A stretch of DNA of 64,000 bases from Defluviicoccus sp046348835 (GCA_046348835.1 JAXMDM010000003.1:310001-374000), one strand, 5' to 3'; shown: positions 7,535 to 16,273, counted from the stretch's first letter. Notes: generated by a model from the sequence alone, not told the origin. Numbers and translations are program-made.

Positions 7535-8329
7535 ATGCAGGGAGCCAGCGTTAGCCAGCCGGGGGCGAGCCAACGGCTGACCGCCGCCGACGGCGAGACC
7601 ATCGCCTATCGGCGGATGCCCGGCCGGGGACCGGGCGTGGTCTTCTTCACCGGCTACAAATCGGACATGACCGGGCAGAAGGCGGTGCGCCTGGAAGAGG
7701 CCTGCCGTGCCGAGGGCCGCGCCTTCGTCCGCTTCGACTACACCGGCCACGGCGAATCCTCGGGTGCGTTCGTCGACGGCACCATTGGCCGCTGGCGCGA
7801 CGACGCGGTCCTCGTCCTCGACAAGCTGACCGATGGGCCGCAGGTGTTGGTGGGCTCGTCGCTCGGCGGCTGGATCGCGCTCTTGGTGGCGCTGGCCCGG
7901 CCGCGGCGGGTGGCGGGGCTGATCGGTGTCGCCGCCGCGCCGGATTTCACCGAGGACCTCATTCCGTTGGTGCTGAGCCCGAGCGACCGGGCGCTGCTGG
8001 CGGCGGGCGGCACCGTGCAGATGCAGGACTGCGACGGCGGCGAGCCGACGCCGGTGAAGCAGGCGTTTCTCGACGAGGGACGCCTGCATCTGCTGCTGCG
8101 GGCCGAGATCGGCATCGAGGCGCCGGTGCGGCTGATCCACGGCATGGCGGACCGCGACGTGCCGTGGGCGACGGCGTTGCGGCTGTGCGAGCGGCTGCGC
8201 TCGCCGGATGTGACGGTGACCCTGGTCAAGGATGGCGAGCATCGGCTGTCGCGGCCGGAGGACCTGGACCGGCTCAACGACACGCTTGCCCTGCTGCTTC
8301 GTCAACTGGAAGCGAGAGGACCGACATGA
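7535..8329 (+). CDS. alpha/beta hydrolase (serine hydrolase)
   Basis: Cytoplasmic alpha/beta-hydrolase-fold esterase or thioesterase of unknown substrate, 264 residues, no signal peptide. The nucleophile elbow GSSLGG (residues 107-112, Ser109) is clear. The acid is probably in HGMADRDVP and the catalytic His in KDGEHRLSRPEDL. The oxyanion-hole region is FFTGYKSDMTG. This pattern (FxGYKSDMxGxKA near the N-terminus and GSSLGGW) is that of the ABHD10-like/palmitoyl-thioesterase group of bacterial hydrolases. AGGAAAGG precedes the ATG. Its TGA overlaps the ATG of the next gene (ATGA), so the two are translationally coupled. Confidence 0.85.
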   Translation: MQGASVSQPGASQRLTAADGETIAYRRMPGRGPGVVFFTGYKSDMTGQKAVRLEEACRAEGRAFVRFDYTGHGESSGAFVDGTIGRWRDDAVLVLDKLTDGPQVLVGSSLGGWIALLVALARPRRVAGLIGVAAAPDFTEDLIPLVLSPSDRALLAAGGTVQMQDCDGGEPTPVKQAFLDEGRLHLLLRAEIGIEAPVRLIHGMADRDVPWATALRLCERLRSPDVTVTLVKDGEHRLSRPEDLDRLNDTLALLLRQLEARGPT

Positions 8330-8976
8330 AAGCACGACCATGGCCGCTTCGCTCCGCTCAGACCGTCGCGCTGGCTGCGGCGCTGGGTCTGGCGCCGCTG
8401 ACCGCGGTCCAGGCGGCAGCGGCGCCGGCCGTCCAAACCCCGACCGGCACCGTCTTTGACCTCGGCACCGTGATTGCCGAGCTCAAGCGGCAGATCGCCG
8501 CCGCCGATGCCGGCCCTGCCGGTTTGCGCATCGACGACGCCCAACTGGACCTGGGCCTGGTGGAGCCTCCCGGCGGCCGCGGCGGGCTGGTGGTGCCTGG
8601 CGCCGACTATGCGGCACCGGCCGGGACGGCGACGGCGCGGCCGTCGCTGAAGCGCCGCATCGTCGTCGAGCTGGAGCCGGCGGCGGGCCCGGCCATCGGC
8701 GGCGGGGGTGGCGCGGGGGTCCGGTTGGCCGAGGCCATCGGCGAGCTGCGGGCAGGGGTGCAGCAGGCGGTCGCCGCCGACCCGGCCTTCGATCTGAAAA
8801 AGTTCACCATCGACCTCGATTTCGCCCTGGGGCGGGACGGTAAGGGGGCGCCGCAACTCATCCTGTTTGCCCGCGACCGCCGCATCGACTCCGCCAACAT
8901 CCACGGGCTCAAACTCCGCCTCGCCGCCGCACCCAAGGAAAAAGACCCCCGCGGCAAGGAAGCGAACGTCAAGTAG
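8326..8976 (+). CDS. exported protein with two Trypco2-like repeats
   Basis: Secreted or periplasmic protein of unknown function, 216 residues. It begins with an Ala-rich Sec signal (MKARPWPLRSAQTVALAAAL, cleavage probably after VQAAAA). The rest looks like two related modules: LGTVIAELKRQIAAADA with LRIDDAQLDLGLVEP, and RLAEAIGELRAGVQQAVAAD with KFTIDLDFALGRDG and IHGLKLRLAA. The pattern (an amphipathic helix starting xxxxIxELR, two strands, and a closing hydrophobic strand) resembles the trypsin-co-occurring domain Trypco2, here apparently duplicated; I am recalling the family and cannot run a profile. The start ATG overlaps the stop of the hydrolase gene. It is followed by 293 bases without a gene. 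Confidence 0.7.
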   Translation: MKARPWPLRSAQTVALAAALGLAPLTAVQAAAAPAVQTPTGTVFDLGTVIAELKRQIAAADAGPAGLRIDDAQLDLGLVEPPGGRGGLVVPGADYAAPAGTATARPSLKRRIVVELEPAAGPAIGGGGGAGVRLAEAIGELRAGVQQAVAADPAFDLKKFTIDLDFALGRDGKGAPQLILFARDRRIDSANIHGLKLRLAAAPKEKDPRGKEANVK

Positions 8977-9269
8977 ACGCAACAAGGGAATGCCGCGGGG
9001 GGTGCGATCGATGGCCGGCCGAATTATGTGTAATGGCGGATCCGGTGCGACCGGCTGGACGGCGTGGGGGGTATGTTTGAGCGGTGGTGGAACCGAGGGT
9101 CCACAAAAGGGTTATAAACGGCTAAGCTGATGGCGGAGCGGGGGATGGCGTCTAACTGGCTCCACAACAGGGGCTTACCGGTTGAGTGCAACTTCCTACT
9201 GTTCGGGGTTGTGGGGGAAGACGTCTTTCGTGTAGTACATATGGGTACCAGGACCGGTGTGGGGATGAC
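8977..9269. other. gene-free stretch
   Basis: 293 bases between the Trypco2-like gene and the deacetylase gene. I see no open frame with a ribosome site, no perfect hairpin with a T-tract and no repeat shared with the rest of the window. It should carry the deacetylase promoter, but no clear -35/-10 pair was found. Confidence 0.5.
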
Positions 9270-10280
9270 ATGTATGTGAACGGCGCGACCGAACCGGTCG
9301 ATGCTCCTCTCGTATCTACCTTCGACGACCTCGCTTCGCACCGCGAGGTTCCATCCGGCCGTGGGGGCGGTCGGGGTGGACTGCACGGCGACAGCAGCGC
9401 CGGTACGGATACCGCCGCCGACCGCAAGGCGGTCTCCGTGGTGCTGACCGCCGACGATTTCGGGATGTCGCCGGCGATCGGCTTCGCCATCCGGCGCCTG
9501 ATCGATATGGGTCGGTTGTCGGCGACGAGCTGCCTCGTCAACTCGCCGCACTGGCCTGCCGAGGCGGACCGGTTGCGTGCCGTTTCCGGGGCCATCGACG
9601 TCGGCCTGCATTTTAACCTCACCTGGGGCCGGCCCCTCGCGACGATGCCGAACCTTGCCCCGGATGGCCGTTTTCCATCGCTCGGCCGATTGATCCTGCG
9701 CGCCGTCGGCCGTCGGATCGACGTGGACGAGATTGCGGCGGAACTGGAACGGCAGATCGATCGGTTCGTCTCGGCGTTCGGCCGCCTGCCCGATTTTCTC
9801 GACGGACATCAGCACATCCATGCGTTGCCGGGCGTCCGGCGCGCGGTGCTCGAGGTGTTCGTCCGCCGCCTCGCCCCCAGCGGCGCCTGGCTGCGCTATC
9901 CGGCCCTAAGCCTGGCCGACATCTGCCGCAACTCGGAAAGCGCTTCGAGTGCCCTCGCCATCACCCTTCTCGCCTTTCGCTTCCGCCACCTCGCCGAGAG
10001 CCGGGGCATTCGCGGCAACCGGGTATTCCGGGGGGTCCGCCGATTCTCCGAAGAGCCGGCGTATGCGAAGCTGTTCGACCGCTATCTCGCCCGCATTCGG
10101 CCGGGCACGTTGATCGCCTGTCATCCCGGGGTGCACGAGGACGACGTGGGAGATCCGCGCCATCCGTCGGCGGCGCGCGAGGAGGAGTATGCCTACCTGG
10201 CGAGCGATGCCTTCGCCGAGCGGCTGCGGCGCGGCAATATCCGCCTCGCCCGACTGCGCGACATCCCGGCCACGCGCTGA
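9270..10280 (+). CDS. YdjC/ChbG-family carbohydrate deacetylase (HpnK-like)
   Basis: Likely metal-dependent deacetylase acting on an N-acetylated sugar or a hopanoid-linked glycan. Family signatures are LTADDFGMSPAI (metal-binding Asp pair), VGLHFNLTWGRPL (metal-binding His), LDGHQHIHALPGVR and the C-terminal ACHPGVHED. These match the YdjC fold and the hopanoid-associated HpnK group. The core begins only at residue 58. The preceding region (with the low-complexity SGRGGGRGGLHGD) is unlike usual members, and an in-frame GTG at 9438 directly before VLTADDFG would give a family-length protein of 280 residues. The true start is therefore open. No hopanoid genes are visible in the window. Confidence 0.82.
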   Translation: MYVNGATEPVDAPLVSTFDDLASHREVPSGRGGGRGGLHGDSSAGTDTAADRKAVSVVLTADDFGMSPAIGFAIRRLIDMGRLSATSCLVNSPHWPAEADRLRAVSGAIDVGLHFNLTWGRPLATMPNLAPDGRFPSLGRLILRAVGRRIDVDEIAAELERQIDRFVSAFGRLPDFLDGHQHIHALPGVRRAVLEVFVRRLAPSGAWLRYPALSLADICRNSESASSALAITLLAFRFRHLAESRGIRGNRVFRGVRRFSEEPAYAKLFDRYLARIRPGTLIACHPGVHEDDVGDPRHPSAAREEEYAYLASDAFAERLRRGNIRLARLRDIPATR

Positions 10281-10327
10281 GCCGCCGCCGCCGACCCGAA
10301 GCCGCCCGGCCCCGCTCGTCTTCGTCC

Positions 10328-11104
10328 TCATTCCGCGGCGCGATCGGGGGATGGGGCGGCGAACGAGCGGAGGAGGTCGAGCGGCAGCGGGAACACGATG
10401 ACGGACGAGCGGTCGCTGGTTAGCCCCTGCAGGGTATTCAGGTAGCGGAGCTGGATGGCCTGCGGCGCCGCCGCCAGCGTTGCCGCCGCCTCGGCGAAGC
10501 GGGCGGCCGCCTGCTGCTCGCCCTCCGCATCGATGACCTTGGCGCGCCGGCCGCGCTCCGCCTCCGCCTGCCTGGCGATGGCCCTTATCATGCTCTCGTC
10601 GAGATCGATGTGCTTCAGCTCGACGTTGGCGACCTTGATCCCCCACGCCTCGGTTTGCTCGTCGAGGATGCGCTGGATGTCGGCATTGAGCTTCTCCCGC
10701 TCGGCCAGCATTTCGTCCAGTTCGTGCTGGCCGAGGACCGACCGGAGGGTCGTCTGGGCCAGCTGGCTGGTGGCCATCTGGTAGTCCTCCACCTGGATGA
10801 CCGCGCGCGATGCATCGATGATGCGGTAGTAGATGACCGCGTTCACCCTGACCGAGACGTTGTCGCGGGAGATGACGTCCTGCTGGGGGACGTCGAGGAC
10901 CCGGGTGCGCAGGTCCGTCTTCACCGCCTGCTGAACCACCGGGATGACCAGGATCAGCCCCGGGCCCTTCACCTTCCAGAAGCGGCCGAGGAGAAAGATC
11001 ACCGCCCGTTCGTATTCCCTGAGGATGCGGATCGAGACGAAGAGGAGGAAGAGCAGGAGGGCCAGCGGGGCGATAAGGATTTCCGTAGCACCTAAGATGT
11101 TCAT
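10328..11104 (-). CDS. slipin (SPFH/band 7 family membrane protein)
   Basis: Stomatin/prohibitin-like membrane protein thought to organise membrane microdomains, 258 residues. One N-terminal membrane segment (ILIAPLALLLFLLFVSIRI) is followed by the SPFH domain starting EYERAVIFLLGRF. Typical blocks are GPGLILVIPVVQ, RTRVLDVPQQDVISRDNVS, VNAVIYYRI and the helical coiled part AIARQAEAERGRRAKVIDAEGE. The ATG overlaps the TGA of the upstream NfeD gene by four bases (ATGA), and slipin-NfeD pairs are a known conserved unit. The C-terminal tail LLRSFAAPSPDRAAE is short, which is normal for slipins. Confidence 0.9.
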   Translation of the reverse strand: MNILGATEILIAPLALLLFLLFVSIRILREYERAVIFLLGRFWKVKGPGLILVIPVVQQAVKTDLRTRVLDVPQQDVISRDNVSVRVNAVIYYRIIDASRAVIQVEDYQMATSQLAQTTLRSVLGQHELDEMLAEREKLNADIQRILDEQTEAWGIKVANVELKHIDLDESMIRAIARQAEAERGRRAKVIDAEGEQQAAARFAEAAATLAAAPQAIQLRYLNTLQGLTSDRSSVIVFPLPLDLLRSFAAPSPDRAAE

Positions 11105-12483
11105 GGCCGCGACCTCCCTGGCTTGTGGTTTTCCCGGTCGTCCTCCGCCGGCTCCACTTCGAGGGTAAGGCCGTCGATGCCGGTGATCCGTGCCGGCATC
11201 CCGGCGACCAGCGGCCGCTCCGCCTTTGCCTGCCAGAGGATGCCATGCACCCGGAGCGTGCCGGTATGCCCCCGCCAGTCCACCACCGGCGCGACGCTGC
11301 CGATCATCTCCGCCGCTCCGGTCATCACCGGCTGCTGGCGGGCGCGGGCGACCAGCGTCAGGACCCCGGTCATGAGGGCGCCGGTGGCCAGCGCGACGCC
11401 GCCGACGATGGGCCAGGCGACGGCCATCCCCGGTATATCCCGGTCCACCAGCATCGCCGCGCCGATGACGAAGGCGATAAGACCGCCCAACCCGAGGGCG
11501 CCGAAGCTGGGAACGAAGGCTTCCGCCACCAGCAAGGTGGCGCCGAGAAGGAGGAGCGTGATCCCGGCGCCGTTGACCGGGAGCAGATGGAGCCCGTAGA
11601 GGGCGAGCAACAGGCAGATGGCCCCCACCACGCCCGGTCCGTAGAAGCCGGGGGAGTAGAATTCGAAGATGATGCCGTAGACGCCGATCAGCAGCAGAAT
11701 CGCGGTGATGCTGGGATTGGTCACGATGGCCAGGAGTTCGGTGCGCCAGTCGGGCGGGTCCAGTTCGGTCCGCGCGTTCGCCGTCTCCAAACGCACCGTC
11801 CCCGCCGGCATGGAAACGCTGCGGCCGTCGAGCGCGGCCAGCAGCGCGTCCGTATCCGGGGCGATCAGATCGATGACGTGGAGGGCGAGGGCGTCCTTGG
11901 CCGGCAGGCTCGCCGCTTCGCGCACCGCCTTCTCCGCCCATTCGACGTTGCGGCCGCGCAATTCGGCCAGCCCGCGGATGTAGGCGGCGGCGTCGCTCAC
12001 CACCTTGTCGGCCATATCCGGGCGCTTGTCCGCTGCCGCCGGTGCCGTGCCCCCGCCGATCTCGACCGGCGTGGCGGCGCCCAAGGTGGTGCCGGGCGCC
12101 ATGGCGGCGACTTGGCTCGCCATCAGGATGTAGGTGCCGGCGCTGGCGGCGCGGGCGCCGGACGGGGCGACGAAGGTGACCACCGGAATCGGCGAGCCGA
12201 GGATCGCGGCGACGATCTCGCGCATGGAGGTGTCGAGCCCGCCCGGGGTGTTGAGGCGCAGAAGGACGAACCGGGCGCCGCCCTCTGCCGCCCGCGCCAG
12301 CCCGCGGACCACATAGTCGCTGGTCGCCGGCCCGATGGCGCCCTTGAGGGCGAGCACCGGGATCGGCACCGGGGTCGTCGCCGGGGCCGACCGACCGGTG
12401 CCTGTGAAGACGAAGACGAGGCCGGCGAGAAGGGCAAGACTCCCGACCACACCATGAAAACGGCAGCGTCCGGCGGTCGGCAT
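11101..12483 (-). CDS. NfeD-family membrane serine protease (ClpP-like)
   Basis: Membrane-bound ClpP-class serine protease fused to a multi-span membrane part and a C-terminal NfeD OB-fold domain, 460 residues. It starts with a signal/anchor (VVGSLALLAGLVFVFTG). The protease domain includes LLRLNTPGGLDTSMREIV and the nucleophile region FVAPSGARAASAGTYILMA (Ser in RAASAGTY), with a Lys/Ser dyad expected. Next come several hydrophobic helices (for example ITAILLLIGVYGIIFEFY), then the OB-like tail GTLRVHGILWQAKAERP. The downstream slipin gene overlaps by four bases. In known systems the NfeD protease cleaves the slipin C-terminus; that function is inferred here. Confidence 0.9.
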   Translation of the reverse strand: MPTAGRCRFHGVVGSLALLAGLVFVFTGTGRSAPATTPVPIPVLALKGAIGPATSDYVVRGLARAAEGGARFVLLRLNTPGGLDTSMREIVAAILGSPIPVVTFVAPSGARAASAGTYILMASQVAAMAPGTTLGAATPVEIGGGTAPAAADKRPDMADKVVSDAAAYIRGLAELRGRNVEWAEKAVREAASLPAKDALALHVIDLIAPDTDALLAALDGRSVSMPAGTVRLETANARTELDPPDWRTELLAIVTNPSITAILLLIGVYGIIFEFYSPGFYGPGVVGAICLLLALYGLHLLPVNGAGITLLLLGATLLVAEAFVPSFGALGLGGLIAFVIGAAMLVDRDIPGMAVAWPIVGGVALATGALMTGVLTLVARARQQPVMTGAAEMIGSVAPVVDWRGHTGTLRVHGILWQAKAERPLVAGMPARITGIDGLTLEVEPAEDDRENHKPGRSRP

Positions 12484-12487
12484 GGGA

Positions 12488-13456
12488 TCAGCGGCTCCTT
12501 GCGTCGTGGGCGGCGGGGCCCGGTTCTCGGCCAGGGGCGGCACCTTCCGGCTCGCTGCCGGCCGGGTCGGCGGTTTCCGCGGCAAGAATGGCGGCGAGAC
12601 CGACCCGGTAGTCGGGGTAGCGCAGGCGGACGCCCAACTCGCGGCCGATCCGACCGTTGTCGACCAGCCGGTTGTCGCGCCAGAAGCTTCGCGCCATGGC
12701 CGACATCTGGGCCGCGGCGAGATCGAAGGGGATGAGCGGCGGCGGCTCGCACCCCAGCAGCCGGCAGGCGTGGGCGACCACGTCGGCCGGTGCGGCCGGA
12801 TCGTCATCGCAGACATTATAGATGCGGCCGGGATCGGGACGGGCCATGGATGCCCGCAGCACCGTCGCGATATCGTCGACGTGGATGCGCGAGAACAGAT
12901 GCCCCGGCCGCTCGATCCGTCGCGCCGTCCCGGCCCGCACCTGGTCGAGGCTGCTCCGTCCCGGCCCGTAAATGCCGGCGAGGCGGAAGACGTGAACCGG
13001 CAGGCCGTGCCGGCGGTGGAGATCGAGCCAGCTCCTTTCGGCGTCGACACGGCGGCGGCTGCGCTCCGAGGTGGGGGCGAGGGGCGCCGTTTCGGCGACC
13101 AGGGCGCCGCCGGTGTCGCCGTAAACCCCGGTCGTCGACAGGTAGCCGATCCAGCGCAGGGGGGCATGGGCGACGAGGTCGGCGGCGTGCTGGTCGAGCA
13201 CCGGATCGCCGGCCGCATCGGGCGGCACCGAAATGACGATGTCGGTCACCCCGGCGAAGGCCGCCGCCGGTTCGGCCAGCGGCCGGTCCCGATCGAGGCG
13301 GTGGATGCGGAAGCCCTCTTCGGCGAGCCGACGTTGCCGCGCGTCCTCACGGCAGGTGCCGGACACCCGCCAGCCCTCGGCGAGCAGGCGCCGGGCGAGG
13401 GTCTCGGCGGTGTAGCCGAAACCGAAGCAGAACAGGTGCGGCACGCTGCCGATCAT
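12488..13456 (-). CDS. SDR-family NAD(P)-dependent epimerase/reductase (YeeZ-like)
   Basis: Atypical short-chain dehydrogenase of the NAD-dependent epimerase type, 322 residues. The Rossmann motif is FCFGFGYTAETLARRL, preceded by a few residues from the ATG at 13456. An open frame extends upstream but has no recognisable content. Other family features are the YLSTTGVYGDTGG strand and loop, AGIYGPGRSSLDQ and the IHVDDIATVLRASM segment. The C-terminal 35 residues are Pro/Glu/Gly-rich. Its stop lies four bases from the nfeD start on the same strand, so nfeD and slipin probably share its transcript. The substrate is not recognisable. Confidence 0.82.
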   Translation of the reverse strand: MIGSVPHLFCFGFGYTAETLARRLLAEGWRVSGTCREDARQRRLAEEGFRIHRLDRDRPLAEPAAAFAGVTDIVISVPPDAAGDPVLDQHAADLVAHAPLRWIGYLSTTGVYGDTGGALVAETAPLAPTSERSRRRVDAERSWLDLHRRHGLPVHVFRLAGIYGPGRSSLDQVRAGTARRIERPGHLFSRIHVDDIATVLRASMARPDPGRIYNVCDDDPAAPADVVAHACRLLGCEPPPLIPFDLAAAQMSAMARSFWRDNRLVDNGRIGRELGVRLRYPDYRVGLAAILAAETADPAGSEPEGAAPGREPGPAAHDARSR

Positions 13457-13575
13457 CGCTGCTGCAAGGTGTTGGCGCCCGTGGTGGTTGTTCCGCCCTG
13501 ATGCGCTTGCCCAATCCGACACGGGGGAGCAGTTTAGCCATGACCGCGGCCGGATCAACAGGAACGGATGTGGGG

Positions 13576-14385
13576 ATGGGGCGATCAATCAACCAGGGGC
13601 TGTGGCGGGTAGTGGTGCGTGTGGCGCTCGTCGTCGCCTCGGTCGGACCGGCGCTCCCCGCCCTTGCCGCCGGCCGGTCGGCGGTGCCGGTCTCGCCGGC
13701 GGTGGACGAGGGCGCCGCCCGCTACCGCGCCTGCCTCGCCCGGGTGAACGAAGATCCGTTCGCGGCGGTGCAGGAGGCGCGCGCCTGGCAGGATGCCGGC
13801 GGCGGTGATCCCGCCCGCCATTGCGCCGCCGCCGGCATGCTCGCCCTCGGTCAGGCCGCCGAAGCGGCGGAAGAGCTGGAGCAGCTGGCGAACGCGGCGG
13901 AGGCCTTTCCCGACCGCCAGGCCGCCCTTCTCGCCCAGGCGGCGGACGCCTGGCTGCAGGCCGGCCGCGCCGATCGCGCCCTCGGCGCGCTCGCCCGGGC
14001 GCTGGCGATCCGGCCCGCGGATCCGTCGCTGTTGACCGAGCAGGCCCGGGCCCACATGGAGCTGGGGCAGTCGAAAGAGGCGCTGAGCGACCTCGACCGC
14101 GCCGTCGACGCCGAACCGCTCAGGGCGGAGACTTACGTCCTGCGGGCGGCGGCGCTGCGCCGGACGGGTGCCCTCGATCGCGCCGCGGCGGATGTGGAAA
14201 TGGCGCTGTCGCTCGATCCGCGGCAGCCGGATGCGCTGCTGGAGCGCGGCTTGCTCCGGCGCAGCGCCGGCGATACCGCCGGTGCGGTGGCCGACTGGAC
14301 CGCCGTCGTCAACGACGCACCCGGATCGGCCGCCGCCGAGATGGCCCGCCGCCACCTCGCCGAATCCGGCCACCCCGGCGGCTGA
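13576..14385 (+). CDS. exported tetratricopeptide-repeat protein
   Basis: Periplasmic TPR protein, probably a scaffold for protein-protein contacts. From the ATG at 13576 a Sec signal is evident (RVALVVASVGPALPALAAG). An ATG at 13540 with GGGGGAG ten bases upstream is an alternative start with an over-long n-region. TPR motifs begin near residue 85 and run to the C-terminus: ADAWLQAGRADRALGALARA, AHMELGQSKEALSDLDRAVD, AALRRTGALDRAAADVEMAL and GLLRRSAGDTAGAVADWTAV. It stands alone, divergent from the SDR gene, and is followed at 14407 by a REP-like palindrome. Confidence 0.8.
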   Translation: MGRSINQGLWRVVVRVALVVASVGPALPALAAGRSAVPVSPAVDEGAARYRACLARVNEDPFAAVQEARAWQDAGGGDPARHCAAAGMLALGQAAEAAEELEQLANAAEAFPDRQAALLAQAADAWLQAGRADRALGALARALAIRPADPSLLTEQARAHMELGQSKEALSDLDRAVDAEPLRAETYVLRAAALRRTGALDRAAADVEMALSLDPRQPDALLERGLLRRSAGDTAGAVADWTAVVNDAPGSAAAEMARRHLAESGHPGG

Positions 14386-14406
14386 CAGCGCCGGGGTTGC
14401 CGGCTG

Positions 14407-14440
14407 TAGCCCGGATGAAGCGCAGCGCAATCCGGGATTA
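14407..14440 (+). repeat. REP-like palindrome, copy 1
   Basis: TAGCCCGGATGAAGCGCAGC followed by GCAATCCGGGATTA. The ends pair (CCCGGAT with ATCCGGG) and the interior is GC-palindromic. Near-identical copies lie at 35622-35651 (same strand) and 35906-35938 (opposite strand). Similarity to copy 2 continues about 50 bases further (a GCATGGTNAACTCC...CCCCGG block), so the repeat unit is longer than the hairpin. Confidence 0.75.
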
Positions 14441-14599
14441 ACCACTCCGCGCCCGGTCGCATGGTCAACTCCGCCGCGCCCGCATCCCCGGCTTACTTTT
14501 CACCGTAACCTTGCGCGACCGGACCCTTTCTGCGGCACTCGCCCCATCGGGTTTCCAACCGGACTTTCACCATGCAGATTTTTGAAGAGCGCGCCAAAG

Positions 14600-15460
14600 T
14601 TACGGCTGATAGTTTCCGTCATAGGCGGCACCCCAGATTTGACCCAGTCCGGAGGACTTAAGGTTCTTCAAAAGGATGTCGCGTTTCCCGGCCGGGTTGC
14701 TCGGCTCGAATTTGTAGAGCGCCGGCGTCGTCCCCGGAGCAGTGATACCAAGGCCGAAAAGTTCATTTTTTCCGGTGCTGACGATGCCCCACACATCTTT
14801 CGAATTTATAGGCACTGGAGTTCCGACAACAGCGCCTGTGTTCTCATTCAGAGCAACGAGGGAATAGGGCGTCGTCGTTGTGCAGCATCTCTTGACCCCG
14901 GTGAGCACAAGTTGGTCGTTGTAAAAGGTGAGATCCCCTCCCGAAACGTAGCTGCCCATCCGCCCGACGACCGACACTTTTCCAGTCGACACGTTGATCG
15001 TGTAGAGTTCATTACTTGAAAATCCGGCTGAAAAGGCCTTACCAAGAGAATTGAATACCAGGGCGTTTACATCGCTCACGCCAAGGTATCCGATAAAAGT
15101 TGCATGGCCAGTCGTTTTATTGATGGAGTAAAAAGATGAAAACGATACGCCGTACAGCGTGTGGGTTTTGGGATGAAAGGCTATATCCGTCAATTGAACC
15201 CCGGCGTTTCCAATAAAATGGACAGCGTAGGTACCCAGATTGATCGTGGCTAAGTTGCCTGAAACGTCGTCTACATAGATTGTCGGCCCAGAGACTGCTG
15301 CCGAATCAATCTCCTGCGTAGACTCCGGCACAATACTTTTGTCGGAGAACATTTCGATCTGTTTTAGTTGTTGAATGTTGGGTTCTTGAGCGAAGACAAT
15401 ATTACACGGAGAAATAAAGATGAGCGCTAAGCAAGTTAGGAATGCACGAAACATTTTCAT
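14600..15460 (-). CDS. exported beta-propeller-like protein of foreign base composition
   Basis: Secreted protein of unknown function, 286 residues, with a clear Sec signal (MKMFRAFLTCLALIFISPCN, cleavage after IVFAQ). The mature part consists of repeated short blocks of the type LYGVSFSSFYSINKTTGHAT, ELYTINVSTGKVSVVGRMG and YSLVALNENTGAVVG. These are the xLYxIxxxTGxxxxVG repeats of DUF4394/propeller-like proteins. A CC pair occurs in VKRCCTTTTPY. Its base composition is visibly more AT-rich than any neighbour and it uses A/T-ending codons, both signs of recent acquisition. It lies between a REP-like element and the GST fragment in an accessory stretch. Confidence 0.75.
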   Translation of the reverse strand: MKMFRAFLTCLALIFISPCNIVFAQEPNIQQLKQIEMFSDKSIVPESTQEIDSAAVSGPTIYVDDVSGNLATINLGTYAVHFIGNAGVQLTDIAFHPKTHTLYGVSFSSFYSINKTTGHATFIGYLGVSDVNALVFNSLGKAFSAGFSSNELYTINVSTGKVSVVGRMGSYVSGGDLTFYNDQLVLTGVKRCCTTTTPYSLVALNENTGAVVGTPVPINSKDVWGIVSTGKNELFGLGITAPGTTPALYKFEPSNPAGKRDILLKNLKSSGLGQIWGAAYDGNYQP

Positions 15461-15797
15461 ATCCTATTCTCCGCTTTGCAACTGAGTTACGGGGCGGCGG
15501 CGGCCTGAAGGGCTTTGGCAGCGATCACGGCGGCCTTCTCGCAGGCCCAGGGACAGACTGCATCATCGTCCATCTGATCTGCCATTCCTTGCTCTTGTAC
15601 GAGGGGTCAAGGCCGTGCTCGCGGCGCTGTTGTGCTGTATAAGGCAAGAGTGTTCTCTGTCCAGGGCAGAGGAAATTCGCCGTCGGTTGCCTTTCCCTCG
15701 CCGGGTTCGATGATCCGGATATTGCATGCGCGCGCTCTAATCCGCGGTACTTGGGCATAGCCCCAATTGCGGAGAGGCAGCTGTGGCTGCGGCTCGG
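15461..15797. other. gene-free stretch in the accessory island
   Basis: 337 bases between the propeller-like gene and the GST fragment. A 32-codon minus-strand frame (15585 to 15487, ending EKAAVIAAKALQ then AAAAP) has AAGGA directly before its ATG, but it is too short to support. Remnant-like frames elsewhere here match nothing I recognise. This may be debris of an older insertion. Confidence 0.4.
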
Positions 15798-16011
15798 CTA
15801 AAAATCCAGGTCGGCGTAGATGGGGGCGGGAGCGAGGCCGGGGATGTAGTCGGCGAGGAGGGGCCGGAAGCTGGGGCGTGACTTGATCCTGGCGTACCAG
15901 GTCTTCGCCTCCTCGTACTGGTCCCACGGCACGTCGCCCAGGTAGTCGACGCACGACAGGTGCGCCGCCGCGGTCAGGTCTGCCAAGGTCAGCCGGTCGC
16001 CGGCGAGCCAG
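15796..16011 (-). pseudogene. duplicated 3' end of the glutathione S-transferase gene
   Basis: 216 bases that align without gaps to 16690-16905, the last third of the intact GST gene, with only a handful of mismatches. The encoded tail (AGDRLTLADLTAAAHLSCVD through PAPIYADLDF) is identical in protein sequence over most of its length. The copy has no start of its own. At its 5' side the similarity stops abruptly at GCCAG, where a REP-like palindrome (16017-16053) begins. It is therefore a truncated duplicate rather than a second gene. Confidence 0.8.
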
Positions 16012-16016
16012 CCCGC

Positions 16017-16053
16017 GTAGGTCGGAATAGCCTTTAGGCGTATTCCGACGCAT
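16017..16053. repeat. outer palindromic repeat, left copy
   Basis: GTAGGTCGGAATAGCC, TTTA, then GGCGTATTCCGACGCAT: an imperfect hairpin. Its inverted copy lies at 16653-16688. The pair brackets the GIY-YIG cassette and abuts the GST fragment on the left. Confidence 0.75.
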
Positions 16054-16240
16054 GCCTCAGCCGCGGGCCTCGCCAGTCTCCACATCCTTTCACACCATCT
16101 CCAATTCAGTCTTTCGGATGCAGCCCCCGTGCGACGCACGATCGGAACGTGGAATAAGGCCAGTCGACCGCCGAGGCGGCGAGGCGCCGACGCGGGCGGC
16201 GGATCCAAGGCGGCTTAGGCTTGCGCCCCTGCACACCCTG

Positions 16241-16273
16241 CCGTCATGGCCGTGCCCGTCACGGCCATCCACG
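16241..16273. repeat. inner inverted repeat, left arm
   Basis: 33 bases, internally a hairpin (ATGGCCGTG, CCCGT, CACGGCCAT). The reverse complement of the right arm at 16610-16642 matches it at all but two positions in the loop. The arm ends six bases before the GIY-YIG stop codon. Confidence 0.8.

Noticed and set aside
11101..13218. Single 705-residue protein joining SDR sequence to NfeD
   Set aside because: The upstream part is an out-of-phase reading of the SDR gene; NfeD starts properly at 12483 with a signal segment.
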